NCBI RefSeq assembly: GCF_018919385.1
Contig: NZ_JAHLMF010000017.1
Coordinates: 1 to 64,000 of the forward strand
DNA length: 64,000 bases
Direction of reading: 5' to 3'
From: Geomonas diazotrophica
Lineage (GTDB): Bacteria; Desulfobacterota; Desulfuromonadia; Geobacterales; Geobacteraceae
Shown: positions 1 through 11,682 of the stretch, piece after piece
Position numbering within the stretch: the first letter of the stretch is position 1
How the letters are laid out: every line of letters starts with the position of its first letter
Notes under the pieces: generated by a model
What the model saw: the letters and a program-made list of their open reading frames with translations, nothing else
The model's database searches: none
Told to the model about the DNA's origin: nothing
Position numbers and translations under genes: made by a program

Positions 1-1
1 T

Positions 2-85
2 TACAATCGCAAGAGGCTTCACTCTGCCATCGGCTACTGCTCCCCCGAAGAGTTCGAGCACCAGGAGTTGAAGATGGCAGCATAA
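2..85 (+). CDS. IS3-family transposase OrfB, C-terminal end only
   Basis: The reading frame enters from outside the window and ends at a TAA (83-85). The 27 visible residues begin YNRKRLHSAIGYCSPEEFE, the conserved C-terminal signature of the rve integrase domain in IS3/IS150-type OrfB transposases. This domain performs DDE strand transfer. The catalytic residues lie upstream of the window, so it cannot be told whether the element is intact. No terminal inverted repeat was recognised just after the stop. Confidence 0.75.
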   Translation, partial: YNRKRLHSAIGYCSPEEFEHQELKMAA

Positions 86-337
86 GGGTTTCTAACGTGT
101 CCTCTATTGCGAAGATAGGCCAAAGCGGTTGCTGAGCGGCCTCCCGCCCCCTTGACGGGCCTGCGCGCCGTAGCGATTCGTTTCGCGAAGGGGGGAGGGG
201 GGACCAAGCCAATCCGGGCCTTTCCGAAAAAAAACCCTCTCCCTCGGTGAGAGGGGAGGGTGAGGGCGGTGCATGAAGCGTGTTTAGCTAGCCGGGAAAG
301 AGGTGGCCGATAGCCTGCGGGCAAAACGTGAAACGTG
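86..337. other. Intergenic stretch, no gene supported
   Basis: About 250 bases between the transposase tail and a heptamer repeat. They contain a C/T then G/A-rich inverted motif at about 233-266 (CCCTCTCCC paired with GAGGGGAGGG, followed by GTGAGGG) that resembles another copy near 26746-26786. It looks like a dispersed intergenic repeat of the kind common in GC-rich proteobacteria. The open frame on the minus strand here has no recognisable protein features and low-complexity composition, so it is not called. Confidence 0.5.
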
Positions 338-383
338 GAACCTAGAACCTAGAACCTAGAACCTAGAACGTAGAACGTAGAAC
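338..383. repeat. Heptamer tandem repeat (GAACCTA/GAACGTA)
   Basis: Seven GAAC tetramers start at 338, 345, 352, 359, 366, 373 and 380, an exact 7-bp period. The linker is CTA in the first four units and GTA in the last two. The repeat lies directly downstream of the triheme cytochrome gene, which is on the minus strand. The same heptamer occurs in both orientations between nuoF and nuoG (38223-38300), so it is a dispersed family rather than a local slippage product. Confidence 0.85.
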
Positions 384-388
384 GGTTT

Positions 389-634
389 CTATTTCTTGTG
401 GCACTCGAAGCAGATCTCTTCGGTCTCGCGACGCTTGATCTGGGCGGCCTTGTCCTTGGGGATCCCCTTGCCCATCAGCTTCTCGCCCATCTTGTGGCAG
501 TCGAAACAGTTCCTCCCCTTCAGCTCCTTGTGCATCTTTACCATCGCGGGGTTCTTGCTGTGACAGACGTTGCACTCAAAGCCGTAGGCGGCGGGGGCGA
601 CAAGCAGCAACAGGACCAAAAGCGTTTTCTTCAT
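389..634 (-). CDS. Small periplasmic triheme c-type cytochrome
   Basis: An 81-residue protein with a Sec signal peptide (MKKTLLVLLLLVAPAAYG) and three CXXCH haem-attachment motifs: CNVCH, CFDCH and CFECH. The mature protein would be only about 60 residues, with three haems packed densely. Such proteins shuttle electrons in the periplasm of Geobacter-type bacteria. Spacing between haem motifs and the lack of extra histidines in the usual places make it different from the classic PpcA-type c7 proteins of about 70 mature residues. The role is inferred; no partner gene adjoins it. Divergent from parA, with a paired palindrome between them. Confidence 0.85.
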   Translation of the reverse strand: MKKTLLVLLLLVAPAAYGFECNVCHSKNPAMVKMHKELKGRNCFDCHKMGEKLMGKGIPKDKAAQIKRRETEEICFECHKK

Positions 635-700
635 GTGGGCACTCCTTCCACGATATCGGGTTATCTACCAAGTCCAACGCGGCCAACATAAACCGCCACC

Positions 701-728
701 GGTCAAGGCGCCTTGACCTAAGTCAAGG
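701..728. promoter_or_regulatory. Overlapping palindromes TTGAC...GTCAA between cytochrome and parA
   Basis: Bases 701-718 form a perfect 18-bp palindrome (GGTCAAGGCGCCTTGACC). Bases 711-728 form a second inverted repeat with 7-bp arms (CCTTGAC, CTAA, GTCAAGG). The second has the TTGAC-N4-GTCAA layout typical of operators bound by CRP/FNR-family regulators. The site sits 67 bp upstream of the cytochrome start and 116 bp upstream of parA. Binding by a specific regulator is inference. Confidence 0.55.
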
Positions 729-843
729 AACGCGTTGCGCCCTTATCTGAGAAAACACTTTTCATAGCCCCGGCAGTATGGTAATTTTCCGTGCTTTGCA
801 TTTATCGGTAACACTCGGATCATTTACAAATCGAGAAAAGACT

Positions 844-1617
844 ATGGCTAAGATCATCTGTGTGGCGAATCAAAAGGGTGGTGTGGGCAAGACCACGACG
901 GCGGTGAACCTTTCGGCCTCGCTGGCCGTTGCCGAACGCCGCGTGCTCCTCGTGGACATGGATCCCCAGGGGAACGCCGGGAGCGGCGTGGGTGCCGACA
1001 AGGACCTCCTCGAGGAGAGCATCTACGACGCCCTCATCGACGACGCTCCCGCGGCGCGCATCGTGCTGAAGACCGAACTCCCCTATCTGCACCTGCTGCC
1101 GGCCACCTCCGATCTCGCCGGCGCCGAACTGGAACTGGTGAGCGTGACCGACCGCGAGAGGAAGCTCAAGAAGATCCTCGCCTCGCTGGCCGACTCCTAC
1201 GACTACATCTTCATCGACTGCCCTCCCTCGCTGAACCTCCTCACCATCAACGCGATGACCGCGGCGCACTCGGTGCTGATCCCGCTGCAGTGCGAGTTCT
1301 ACGCCATGGAAGGGCTTTCGCAGATACTGAAGACCATCAACCTGATCCAGCAGGGGCTGAACAAGTCGCTCTCCATCGAGGGGATCCTGCTCACCATGTT
1401 CGACGCCAGGAACAACCTTTCGCGCCAGGTCGGCGAGGAGATGCGCGCCCACTTCCCCAAGGAGACCCTGCAGACGGTGATCCCGAGGAACGTCAGGCTC
1501 TCCGAGGCACCGTCGCACGGCAAGCCGATCTGCCTGTACGACATCACCTCCAGGGGGGCGACAAGCTACATGGATCTGGCCAAGGAAATCATCGCGCGCG
1601 AGGTGTCGCATGGTTAA
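844..1617 (+). CDS. parA: Chromosome-partitioning ATPase ParA (Soj)
   Basis: A 257-residue ParA/MinD-type P-loop ATPase that drives origin segregation together with ParB bound at parS. The deviant Walker A motif KGGVGKTT is at the N-terminus, followed by DMDPQGNAGSG (A') and FIDCPPSLN (Walker B). ATG at 844 (MAKIICVANQKGG) is chosen because family members begin there and AGAAAAG lies just before it; the frame stays open further upstream. Overlaps parB by 8 bases, so the two are translationally coupled. Length is normal for chromosomal ParA. Confidence 0.95.
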   Translation: MAKIICVANQKGGVGKTTTAVNLSASLAVAERRVLLVDMDPQGNAGSGVGADKDLLEESIYDALIDDAPAARIVLKTELPYLHLLPATSDLAGAELELVSVTDRERKLKKILASLADSYDYIFIDCPPSLNLLTINAMTAAHSVLIPLQCEFYAMEGLSQILKTINLIQQGLNKSLSIEGILLTMFDARNNLSRQVGEEMRAHFPKETLQTVIPRNVRLSEAPSHGKPICLYDITSRGATSYMDLAKEIIAREVSHG

Positions 1618-2449
1618 GAAAATGGGACTGGGCAAAGGGATGGGGGCGCTGCTTCCGGTCGTGGAGGATCACGGCAAGAAATACTTCTCCTGCCCCATCG
1701 AAGACATAAAGCCCAACAAGGAACAGCCCAGAAAGACCTTCGTCAACGAGAAGCTCGAGGAGCTGGCGGCGTCAATCCGCGAAAAGGGGATCATCCAGCC
1801 CCTGGTTGTGGTCAAGAAGGCCGGGCACTACGAGCTGATCGCCGGCGAGCGGCGCTGGCGCGCCGCCCAGAAGGCGGGCCTCAGGGAAGTCCCGGTGGTG
1901 ATCCAGGACGTCTCCGAGGAGACCGCCCTGGAGATGGCGCTCATCGAGAACATCCAACGCGAGGACCTGAACGCGGTCGAGGAGGCCGAGGCCTACCACG
2001 CCCTCTTGGAGCGCTTCTCCCTCTCGCAGGAGGAGCTGGCCAAGAGGGTGGGCAAGGAGCGCTCCACCATCGCCAACGCGCTGCGCCTTTTGCGTCTTCC
2101 CGCCGAGATCAAGCGCGACGTGGCCGAGGACCGCATCACCATGGGGCACGCCCGTGCGCTTCTGACCCTCGAGGACGTCGAGGAACAGAAGGCGGTGCGC
2201 GACGAGATCGTCAAGGGGCACCTCTCGGTGCGCGAGACCGAGGCGCTGGTGAAGCGCAGGAAGGCGGGGCCGCCGAAAAAGGCCGCCAAGCCGTCCCTCG
2301 ACCCGGACCAGAAGGACCTCGTGGAGCGCATGCAGCGCCACTTCGCCGCCAAGGTCGCCCTGAAGCGCGCCGGGCGCGGCGGCAAGTTGGAGATCAGCTT
2401 CGCAGACATGAAGGAGCTGACCCGCATCGTGGAGCTTTTGAACCTGTAA
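1610..2449 (+). CDS. parB: Chromosome-partitioning protein ParB (Spo0J)
   Basis: A 279-residue DNA-binding CTPase of the ParB family. The N-terminus (KKMGLGKGMGALL) is the ParA-contacting segment. Next comes the ParB nuclease-like/CTPase domain with the GERRWRAAQ motif, then the helix-turn-helix region (RVGKERSTIANALRLL) and a C-terminal dimerisation segment. It starts inside the end of parA and is followed by a hairpin terminator. No parS-like 16-mer was found close by. Confidence 0.95.
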   Translation: MVKKMGLGKGMGALLPVVEDHGKKYFSCPIEDIKPNKEQPRKTFVNEKLEELAASIREKGIIQPLVVVKKAGHYELIAGERRWRAAQKAGLREVPVVIQDVSEETALEMALIENIQREDLNAVEEAEAYHALLERFSLSQEELAKRVGKERSTIANALRLLRLPAEIKRDVAEDRITMGHARALLTLEDVEEQKAVRDEIVKGHLSVRETEALVKRRKAGPPKKAAKPSLDPDQKDLVERMQRHFAAKVALKRAGRGGKLEISFADMKELTRIVELLNL

Positions 2450-2472
2450 GAAGCGGCACATTTGCCGCAACG

Positions 2473-2493
2473 GAGGGCGGAGCGCCCTCTTTT
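2473..2493 (+). terminator. Terminator after parAB
   Basis: Stem GAGGGCG (2473-2479), loop GAG, arm CGCCCTC (2483-2489), then four T residues. It lies 24 bases after the parB stop. Confidence 0.7.
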
Positions 2494-2502
2494 CCAGACG
2501 CA

Positions 2503-2530
2503 CTGTAGGGGCAAATAATTATTTGCCCGG
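2503..2530 (+). repeat. 27-bp palindromic intergenic repeat, copy 1
   Basis: CTGTAGGGGCAAATAATTATTTGCCC, a near-perfect palindrome from GGGCAAATAAT. Four copies occur in the window (also 2584-2610, 25831-25857 and 48654-48680), all between genes. This copy faces copy 2 in inverted orientation about 54 bases away, like a REP doublet. Confidence 0.85.
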
Positions 2531-2583
2531 CCGCAGGTGCCCCGGCCCCATCACTGGCAAAAGCAGCACCGGCGCGATTGGGG

Positions 2584-2610
2584 GGGGCGAATGATTATTC
2601 GCCCCTACAG
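2584..2610 (-). repeat. 27-bp palindromic intergenic repeat, copy 2
   Basis: Inverse orientation of the family (GGGCGAATGATTATTCGCCC then CTACAG). With copy 1 it brackets a 53-base non-coding segment. Confidence 0.85.
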
Positions 2611-2778
2611 AAACCCTCCCTTTTCCTCAACGCCTGAAACGTCGTTCCAAATGTCATACACGATCCTGTCTACAAAACCCGCGCTAACTCTCGGTTCGCG
2701 CCCTTGAGACAGTCCCGCGGCACCCCGACTGGCACAGCTTCGGGGCCGCAAAATAGCGATGTTGCGCACGGTCCAAGT

Positions 2779-2784
2779 GTATAC
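2779..2784. promoter_or_regulatory. GTATAC hexamer upstream of the atp operon 1 promoter
   Basis: A perfect GTATAC palindrome 28 bases before the -35 box. The same hexamer recurs at 2880, 28695, 32940, 33013, 33104, 33111 and 33182, in control regions of energy-metabolism operons. Confidence 0.45.
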
Positions 2785-2811
2785 AATTCTTCGCACAAAC
2801 GGATAAATCGC

Positions 2812-2839
2812 TTGACACAAAAAGCATTTATGTGATAGC
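2812..2839 (+). promoter_or_regulatory. Sigma70-like promoter of ATP synthase operon 1
   Basis: Consensus -35 TTGACA (2812-2817), then a 16-bp spacer and a weaker -10 (GATAGC, 2834-2839). The leader to the first gene is about 70 bases and carries a GTATAC palindrome. Confidence 0.5.
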
Positions 2840-2874
2840 AATCACCTGTTTTGCGCGGAGCCATGCACAGTCTG

Positions 2875-2890
2875 AAGGCGTATACGCCTT
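2875..2890. promoter_or_regulatory. Palindromic operator candidate AAGGCGTATACGCCTT
   Basis: A perfect 16-bp palindrome centred on GTATAC (2880-2885). It lies between the promoter and the first atp gene, where a repressor would block transcription. The shared hexamer in the second atp operon and the nuo/hemL region supports a common regulator. This is inference. Confidence 0.5.
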
Positions 2891-2917
2891 TAAAAATGTT
2901 CGAATAGAGGTGGTTTG

Positions 2918-3343
2918 GTGATCAATTTAGACATCGCATTTGTATTCCAGCTGGTGAACTTCCTGGTGCTGGTACTGCTCCTGAACGTCTTCCTCTACAA
3001 GCCGATCAGGAAACAGCTCGCCGACCGCGCCGCCCAGATCAACGGGGCGAAGCAGAAGAGCGCCGAAGTCGACAGGGAAGTGCAGGAGAAGCTGGCCAGC
3101 TACGAGGCACGCATGCGCGAGATTCGCGCCGGTGCTGCCGACGAGCGTGGTGCCCTGAAGAAGGAGGCCCAGCAGCAGGAGGCCGCCATCCTCGACAAGG
3201 CGCGTGCCGAAGCTACCGAGTCCCTTTCCGCCATCAAGGCAAAGGTGGCCCAGGAGGCCGAGGAAGCACGCCGTCTGCTCACCTCCAGCGCCGAGACCCT
3301 GTCCGCCGAAATCTGTGAAAAAGTTCTGGGGAGGAGTCTCTAG
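2918..3343 (+). CDS. atpF': F-type ATP synthase subunit b'
   Basis: A 141-residue peripheral-stalk subunit: one N-terminal transmembrane helix (FVFQLVNFLVLVLLLNVFLY), then a long charged coiled coil. Two divergent b subunits (b' and b) in tandem are typical of phototrophs and many delta-type bacteria. GTG at 2918 is preferred over the in-frame TTG at 2915 because the AGAGG ribosome-binding site (2906-2910) is 7 bases from GTG and only 4 from TTG. First gene of the operon; the stop is one base from the atpF start. Confidence 0.88.
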   Translation: MINLDIAFVFQLVNFLVLVLLLNVFLYKPIRKQLADRAAQINGAKQKSAEVDREVQEKLASYEARMREIRAGAADERGALKKEAQQQEAAILDKARAEATESLSAIKAKVAQEAEEARRLLTSSAETLSAEICEKVLGRSL

Positions 3344-3344
3344 C

Positions 3345-3956
3345 ATGCATAAGAACAAGAAGCTGATAGTTTCCCTGCTTACGGTCGGCGCGATCATCGC
3401 CCTGGCTTCCCTCGGTTTTGCCGAGGAGGCCGCCGAGCACGCGGGCGCCGCTCACGAAGGCGGGCACCAGGCTGCACAGATGAAGGACTTCATGTGGCGT
3501 TGCATCGACTTCGCCGCCCTGGTCGCCATCGCCGTCTGGGCCCTCAAGAAGGCCGACGTGAAGGGGACCCTGGCCGCACGCCGCGACGGGATCGAGAAGA
3601 CCCTGAAGGAAGCGGTCGCCGCCAAGGAAGCCGCCGAGAAGAAGTTCGCCGAGTACTCCCAGCGCCTGGACCAGGCCAACCAGGAGATCGAGGTGATTTC
3701 CGCCAACATGAAGCGCGAGGGTGAGCTCGAGAAGGAGCGCATCATCGCCGAGGCCAAAGAGGCTGCTGCCCGCATCAAGGTTCAGGCCGAGGCCGCAGCG
3801 GCCCAGGAAGTCCTCAAGGCTAAAGACGAGCTCCGCGCCGAGGCTGCACGCCTCGCGGTCGAGCTGGCCGAGCAGAAGATCAAGCAGAACATTGCAAAAG
3901 GCGACCAGGACAAGCTGGTGGGCGACTATATCTCCAAGGTGGTGACTCTACATTGA
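3345..3956 (+). CDS. atpF: F-type ATP synthase subunit b
   Basis: A 203-residue stalk subunit. The membrane anchor ([14 protein letters not shown], about residues 55-70) and long alanine/glutamate-rich coiled coil are typical. Unusually, an extra hydrophobic N-terminal segment ([19 protein letters not shown]) followed by small residues and FAEE precedes a His-rich stretch, giving the appearance of a cleavable signal peptide before the usual anchor. ATG 3345 is used because the frame upstream belongs to b'. The stop overlaps the atpH TTG start. Confidence 0.9.
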   Translation: MHKNKKLIVSLLTVGAIIALASLGFAEEAAEHAGAAHEGGHQAAQMKDFMWRCIDFAALVAIAVWALKKADVKGTLAARRDGIEKTLKEAVAAKEAAEKKFAEYSQRLDQANQEIEVISANMKREGELEKERIIAEAKEAAARIKVQAEAAAAQEVLKAKDELRAEAARLAVELAEQKIKQNIAKGDQDKLVGDYISKVVTLH

Positions 3957-4495
3957 GTACTAACGCTATTGCCAAACGTTACGCCAAGGCACTCGTGCAG
4001 ATTGGCTCGGAAGCCGGGAGCGTGGAAGGGTTCAACGGCGAACTGTCCCGCTTCAGCACTGTCCTGACCGACAGCCGCGAGCTTTCGGCGGTCTTCGCCA
4101 ACCCTGCCTATGGCATCGAAGAGAAGAAAGAGATCCTGAAGGACCTGGTGGCGAAGCTCTCCATCTCCCCGATGATCTCCAACCTGATGATGCTCCTCCT
4201 CGAGCGCGGCCGCCTTTCGGTGCTGCCGCAGATCGCGGAGAACTACGGCATCTTCGCCGACGAGCTCTCCGGCGTGATCAGGCCGACGCTCTCCTCCGGG
4301 CTGCCGCTGGACGCGGCCCAGGTCGAGGAGATCAAGGCGGCCCTGGCCAAGTCGACCGGCAAAAAGGTTGAACTCAAGGTTGTGGTTGATCCGTCGCTCA
4401 TCGGCGGTGTGGTAACGCAGATCGGCGACAAGGTATTCGACGGCTCGGTAAGGACTCAGTTAGCTAACATTCAGGATATATTACAGAAGGGGTGA
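3953..4495 (+). CDS. atpH: F-type ATP synthase subunit delta
   Basis: A 180-residue OSCP/delta subunit that joins the peripheral stalk to the alpha3beta3 head. The N-terminus ([16 protein letters not shown]) and C-terminal [21 protein letters not shown] signature are intact. The start is a TTG (3953-3955) overlapping the atpF stop, giving tight coupling. The next gene, atpA, starts 9 bases after the stop. Confidence 0.95.
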   Translation: MSTNAIAKRYAKALVQIGSEAGSVEGFNGELSRFSTVLTDSRELSAVFANPAYGIEEKKEILKDLVAKLSISPMISNLMMLLLERGRLSVLPQIAENYGIFADELSGVIRPTLSSGLPLDAAQVEEIKAALAKSTGKKVELKVVVDPSLIGGVVTQIGDKVFDGSVRTQLANIQDILQKG

Positions 4496-4504
4496 GACGG
4501 TTCT

Positions 4505-6013
<1,509 letters not shown>

Positions 6014-6033
6014 ACCAAGGACGGACTTAGCGA

Positions 6034-6897
<864 letters not shown>

Positions 6898-6906
6898 CAC
6901 TTATAA

Positions 6907-8361
<1,455 letters not shown>

Positions 8362-8387
8362 TTAATCTGGTAACGGCAAACGGTTGA

Positions 8388-8411
8388 GGGCCGCGGGTTT
8401 TCCCGCGGTCC
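8388..8411 (+). other. GC-rich hairpin between atpD and atpC
   Basis: Arms CCGCGGG (8391-8397) and CCCGCGG (8402-8408) with a TTTT loop, extended by three further pairs. No T-run follows, so it is more likely an mRNA processing or stability element, or a weak attenuator, than a full terminator. Confidence 0.5.
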
Positions 8412-8435
8412 GCGCCCTTGCCCCAAGAGGTTTAT

Positions 8436-8852
8436 ATGGCTGAAAAACTGAAGGTTGAACTGGTAACCCCGTACAAGAAGGTCCTCTCCGAAGAGGTCGA
8501 CGAGATCACCGCGACCGGTGCCCTCGGCGAGTTCGGCGTCCTTCCGGGCCACGCCCCCTTCCTCACGTCGCTGAAGATCGGCGAGCTGGCCTACAAGAAG
8601 GACGGCGTGCTGCATCACATGGCGCTGAACTGGGGCTACTTCGAAGTGGAGAACGACCAGGTCACCGTGCTGGTCGAGACCGCGGAGAGGGCCGACGAGA
8701 TCGACCTCGAGCGCGCCAAGGCCGCCCTCGGGCGTGCCGAGACCGAGCTCAAGTCGCTCACCCCGGAAGACAAGAACTTCCGCATCTACCAGGCCGCGCT
8801 GGAGCGCGCCCTGATCAGGGTGCAGGTGGCGGGCAAGGCCGGCGGGCGCTAA
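8436..8852 (+). CDS. atpC: F-type ATP synthase subunit epsilon
   Basis: A 138-residue rotor subunit with the beta-sandwich signature (GEFGVLPGHAPFLTSLKIG) and a C-terminal helical hairpin that can inhibit hydrolysis. ATG 8436 follows AAGAGG at a normal distance. Last gene of operon 1; a strong terminator follows. The genes for subunits a and c are not here but in the minus-strand operon near 27-28 kb. Confidence 0.97.
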   Translation: MAEKLKVELVTPYKKVLSEEVDEITATGALGEFGVLPGHAPFLTSLKIGELAYKKDGVLHHMALNWGYFEVENDQVTVLVETAERADEIDLERAKAALGRAETELKSLTPEDKNFRIYQAALERALIRVQVAGKAGGR

Positions 8853-8877
8853 GCGTCGGACACACAACACAAATGAG

Positions 8878-8905
8878 AAGAGCGGCTAGTCCGCTCTTTT
8901 TTTTT
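8878..8905 (+). terminator. Rho-independent terminator of ATP synthase operon 1
   Basis: Stem AAGAGCGG (8878-8885), loop CTAGT, arm CCGCTCTT (8891-8898), continuing into a run of nine or more T. Confidence 0.92.
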
Positions 8906-9041
8906 GCCCGGAGTGCGTGTAAGCTTGGTGCCTTGAGGCAGGCCGAACCCGCCCCTCCCAGCCTCCCCCCAGCGTCTCCACCCCCTGAGCTGGAGGGACA
9001 GGAAAGGGATTGTCACAGCCAAGGACGCGAACCGAGGGACC

Positions 9042-10430
9042 ATGCACCAAAGAGACTACGATCTGTTGCACCAACCGATCCCCGGGCTGATCCGCAAGAT
9101 CGCCCTCCCCACCAGCGTAGGGTACTTCTTCAACACCATGTTCAACGTGGTGGACACCTTCTACGGCGGCAGGATCTCCACCGACGCACTGGCGGCGCTC
9201 TCCCTCTCCTTTCCGGTCTTCTTCCTGATCATAGCCATCGGCGCGGGGATATCGACGGGCGCCACCGCCCTCATCGGCCACGCCCTCGGCTCGGGAGACC
9301 GTGACGGCGCGCGGCACCTCGCCGGCCAGACCCTCTCCTTCGGGCTCGCGCACGGGGTGCTTTTGACCCTGCTGGGGCTTGCCTGTGCTCCGTTCCTGTT
9401 CGGCCTCCTCGGCGCCACGGGTGCCGTGCTCGAACTCGCCCTGCAGTACATGGTGTGCATCTTCGCCGGGAGTGTCTTCTTCCTGGTCAACTACGTGCTG
9501 AACGCCATCCTGAACGCGACCGGCGACAGCCGCAGTTTTCGCAACTACCTGGTGCTCGGCTTCTTCCTGAACCTGGCCTTCGACCCCTGGTTCATGTACG
9601 GGGGGATGGGGCTGCCCGCCATGGGACTGCCGGGGATCGCCTGGGCCACCGTGCTGGTGCAGGCTATCGGCAACTGCTACATGCTTTTGCGGGTGAAGCA
9701 GTCGGGGATGCTCAGGCATTTCCGCTTCGCCGAACTGCTCCCGGACCGCCACGCCTACTTCCAACTCGCCAAGCAGGGGTTTCCCTCGAGCCTCAACATG
9801 ATGACGGTCGCCATCGGCATCTTCGTCATAACCAGGTTCGTGGCCCGCTTCGGGAGCGACGCGGTCGCCGCCTATGGTATCGGCACCAGGATCGAGCAGA
9901 TCGCCCTGCTGCCGGTCATGGGAATGAACGTGGCCACCCTCGCGCTGGTGGCGCAGAACAGCGGGGCGCGGCAGCTGGAGCGGGTGGTCCAGACCATCCG
10001 CTGCGCGTTGAGAGCCGGCATCATCCTGATGAGCTTCGGGACCGCGGCCGTCTTCCTCGCCGCGCGGCCGCTCATGTCCCTCTTCACCAAGGACCCCAGG
10101 GTCGTCGGGATCGGCGTGCAGTACCTGCGTATCGAGGCCTTCGTCTTCATCGCCTACGTCATCCTCTACACCAGCGTGTCGGTGCTGCAGGGGCTGAAAC
10201 GTCCGGCAATCCCGCTGGTGGTCGGCCTGGTCCGGCAGATCGTGTTGCCGATCCCCGTCTTCTACCTCCTGGCGGACCTCCTGGGGTGGGGGCTCACCGG
10301 CATCTGGTGCGGCATTCTGCTGGTCACCTGGGGCGCCGCCTGCGTCATACTCCTCTACGTCTTGCGCCTTGCTGCCACGCTGGATGGCCCCGTACGGTTG
10401 GCGCCAGAGACCGGGGAGGAAGGTGGGTGA
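9042..10430 (+). CDS. MATE-family multidrug/cation efflux transporter
   Basis: A 462-residue integral membrane protein with about 12 hydrophobic helices. It shows the two-fold MatE organisation, starting with IPGLIRKIALPTSVGYFFNT. Members export drugs or metabolites in exchange for H+ or Na+. The substrate cannot be told from sequence. It stands alone after the atp terminator, and the next gene on the same strand is about 135 bases away. Confidence 0.9.
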   Translation: MHQRDYDLLHQPIPGLIRKIALPTSVGYFFNTMFNVVDTFYGGRISTDALAALSLSFPVFFLIIAIGAGISTGATALIGHALGSGDRDGARHLAGQTLSFGLAHGVLLTLLGLACAPFLFGLLGATGAVLELALQYMVCIFAGSVFFLVNYVLNAILNATGDSRSFRNYLVLGFFLNLAFDPWFMYGGMGLPAMGLPGIAWATVLVQAIGNCYMLLRVKQSGMLRHFRFAELLPDRHAYFQLAKQGFPSSLNMMTVAIGIFVITRFVARFGSDAVAAYGIGTRIEQIALLPVMGMNVATLALVAQNSGARQLERVVQTIRCALRAGIILMSFGTAAVFLAARPLMSLFTKDPRVVGIGVQYLRIEAFVFIAYVILYTSVSVLQGLKRPAIPLVVGLVRQIVLPIPVFYLLADLLGWGLTGIWCGILLVTWGAACVILLYVLRLAATLDGPVRLAPETGEEGG

Positions 10431-10565
10431 GCGCGGGGACGGGGGCTCGGGCTATTTCCCCTTCGGGTGGGGGTACGCTGACGAGCTCGCCATAGTGCGC
10501 TAGAATTTCCTGTCGATTCTAAACTTGCGGTGCGTCGCAGACGCGCCCTGCAATGGGTGATCGCC

Positions 10566-11588
10566 ATGGATCTCGAGCATCTGTGCAGTGGGATAAAGGA
10601 AAGGGTCGCTCTGGAGCTCAGGGAGAGCACGGATGCCGCGACCAGGCAGGAACTGCTGATCGCTGCCCTCAGCGACGTGGAGCGCGTGGTCTTCCCGGCC
10701 TTGGGGCAGGCCCGGGGGACCAAGGGATACCGCCGTCTCCAGGATGCCGTCCTCGACCTCGTGAGTTCCGTCGCCATCCCCCTCATAAAGGAAGGGGATC
10801 GGCGCGGAGGCACAGCGCTGGTCGACCTCGCCGACGCCTGTCCCGACCCGCTGATCGGGAGGAAACTCTCCGGATACGCCCTGGAGCTTTCCGTGCGGCA
10901 AACGAACGGGCAACGGGGGGGAGCTTCGCCCGCGAGAACAGCCGCGGGGCTCGCCGGGCTGCTGGCGGTAGCGGGTCTGATGTTTTACCTGCTGTGCCCC
11001 TATGCCGCGCAGCAACAGACCCAACTGGCGCCGGCGCAGCAGCTGGTGGAAGAGGGGGAGGGGAGGGGAGAGGCGCAGGCCCGGGAAGCGGGGCCCGCGA
11101 CGGCAGAAAAGGCGTGGGATGGGGACGCCGGGGGGGAGGAGCAGCTTCCCCAGCGCCAGGAACGAGTCCCCGCGAACGTCACGGCTACTGCAAACGGCGA
11201 TAACGTGACCAAGGTGCGCGTGGTCGACAACCAGGTGCTGGTGCCGGTTACGGTAAGGCACGGTGGCCAGGCGGTGCGGCTGGAGCTGGTTCTCGACACC
11301 GGCGCCACCAGGACCGCGCTGCACGAAAGTGTTGCCGGCAGGCTGCCGATCGATTTACGCTCTGCGGGAAACGCGCAGGCCGAGCTGGCCGACGGCCGGG
11401 TGATCCGCTCCAAGATCGTGCGGATCGACTCGCTGGTGGTCGGTCCCCACGCCCATCCTTCCATGGAGGTCGAGCTGATCTCCTACGGTGGCGGCGCCGG
11501 GATTCACGATGGGCTGCTCGGGATGGATTTCCTGCGCCGGCACCGCTACCAGCTCGATATGGAACATGAATTGATCCGCTGGTTCTGA
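10566..11588 (+). CDS. Membrane-anchored retropepsin-like aspartyl protease
   Basis: About 340 residues. An N-terminal helical region is followed by one transmembrane helix (GLAGLLAVAGLMFYLLCPYA), a proline/glutamate-rich linker and a C-terminal clan AA domain. That domain has the active-site triad LVLDTGATRTALHE and the later GLLGMDFLRRH motif. A single-lobe domain implies a dimer, as in retroviral proteases; the protease domain would face the periplasm. The frame is open to a GTG at 10530; ATG 10566 (MDLEHLCSG) is preferred, though neither start has a strong ribosome-binding site. Function unknown. Confidence 0.75.
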   Translation: MDLEHLCSGIKERVALELRESTDAATRQELLIAALSDVERVVFPALGQARGTKGYRRLQDAVLDLVSSVAIPLIKEGDRRGGTALVDLADACPDPLIGRKLSGYALELSVRQTNGQRGGASPARTAAGLAGLLAVAGLMFYLLCPYAAQQQTQLAPAQQLVEEGEGRGEAQAREAGPATAEKAWDGDAGGEEQLPQRQERVPANVTATANGDNVTKVRVVDNQVLVPVTVRHGGQAVRLELVLDTGATRTALHESVAGRLPIDLRSAGNAQAELADGRVIRSKIVRIDSLVVGPHAHPSMEVELISYGGGAGIHDGLLGMDFLRRHRYQLDMEHELIRWF

Positions 11589-11682
11589 CGGACCGCGGTT
11601 GGAGGGGAAGTGAGCAGTAAGAGAAGTTTCGGTAGAGGCGCAGCGCTTCGCCGCGTAGGCCTCGGGGCGGGGTGCTGACGGC

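Noticed and set aside
326-340. Possible parS site (AAACGTGAAACGTGG) near parAB
   Set aside because: It has only one half of the parS palindrome (GTGAAAC); the symmetric GTTTCAC half is missing.
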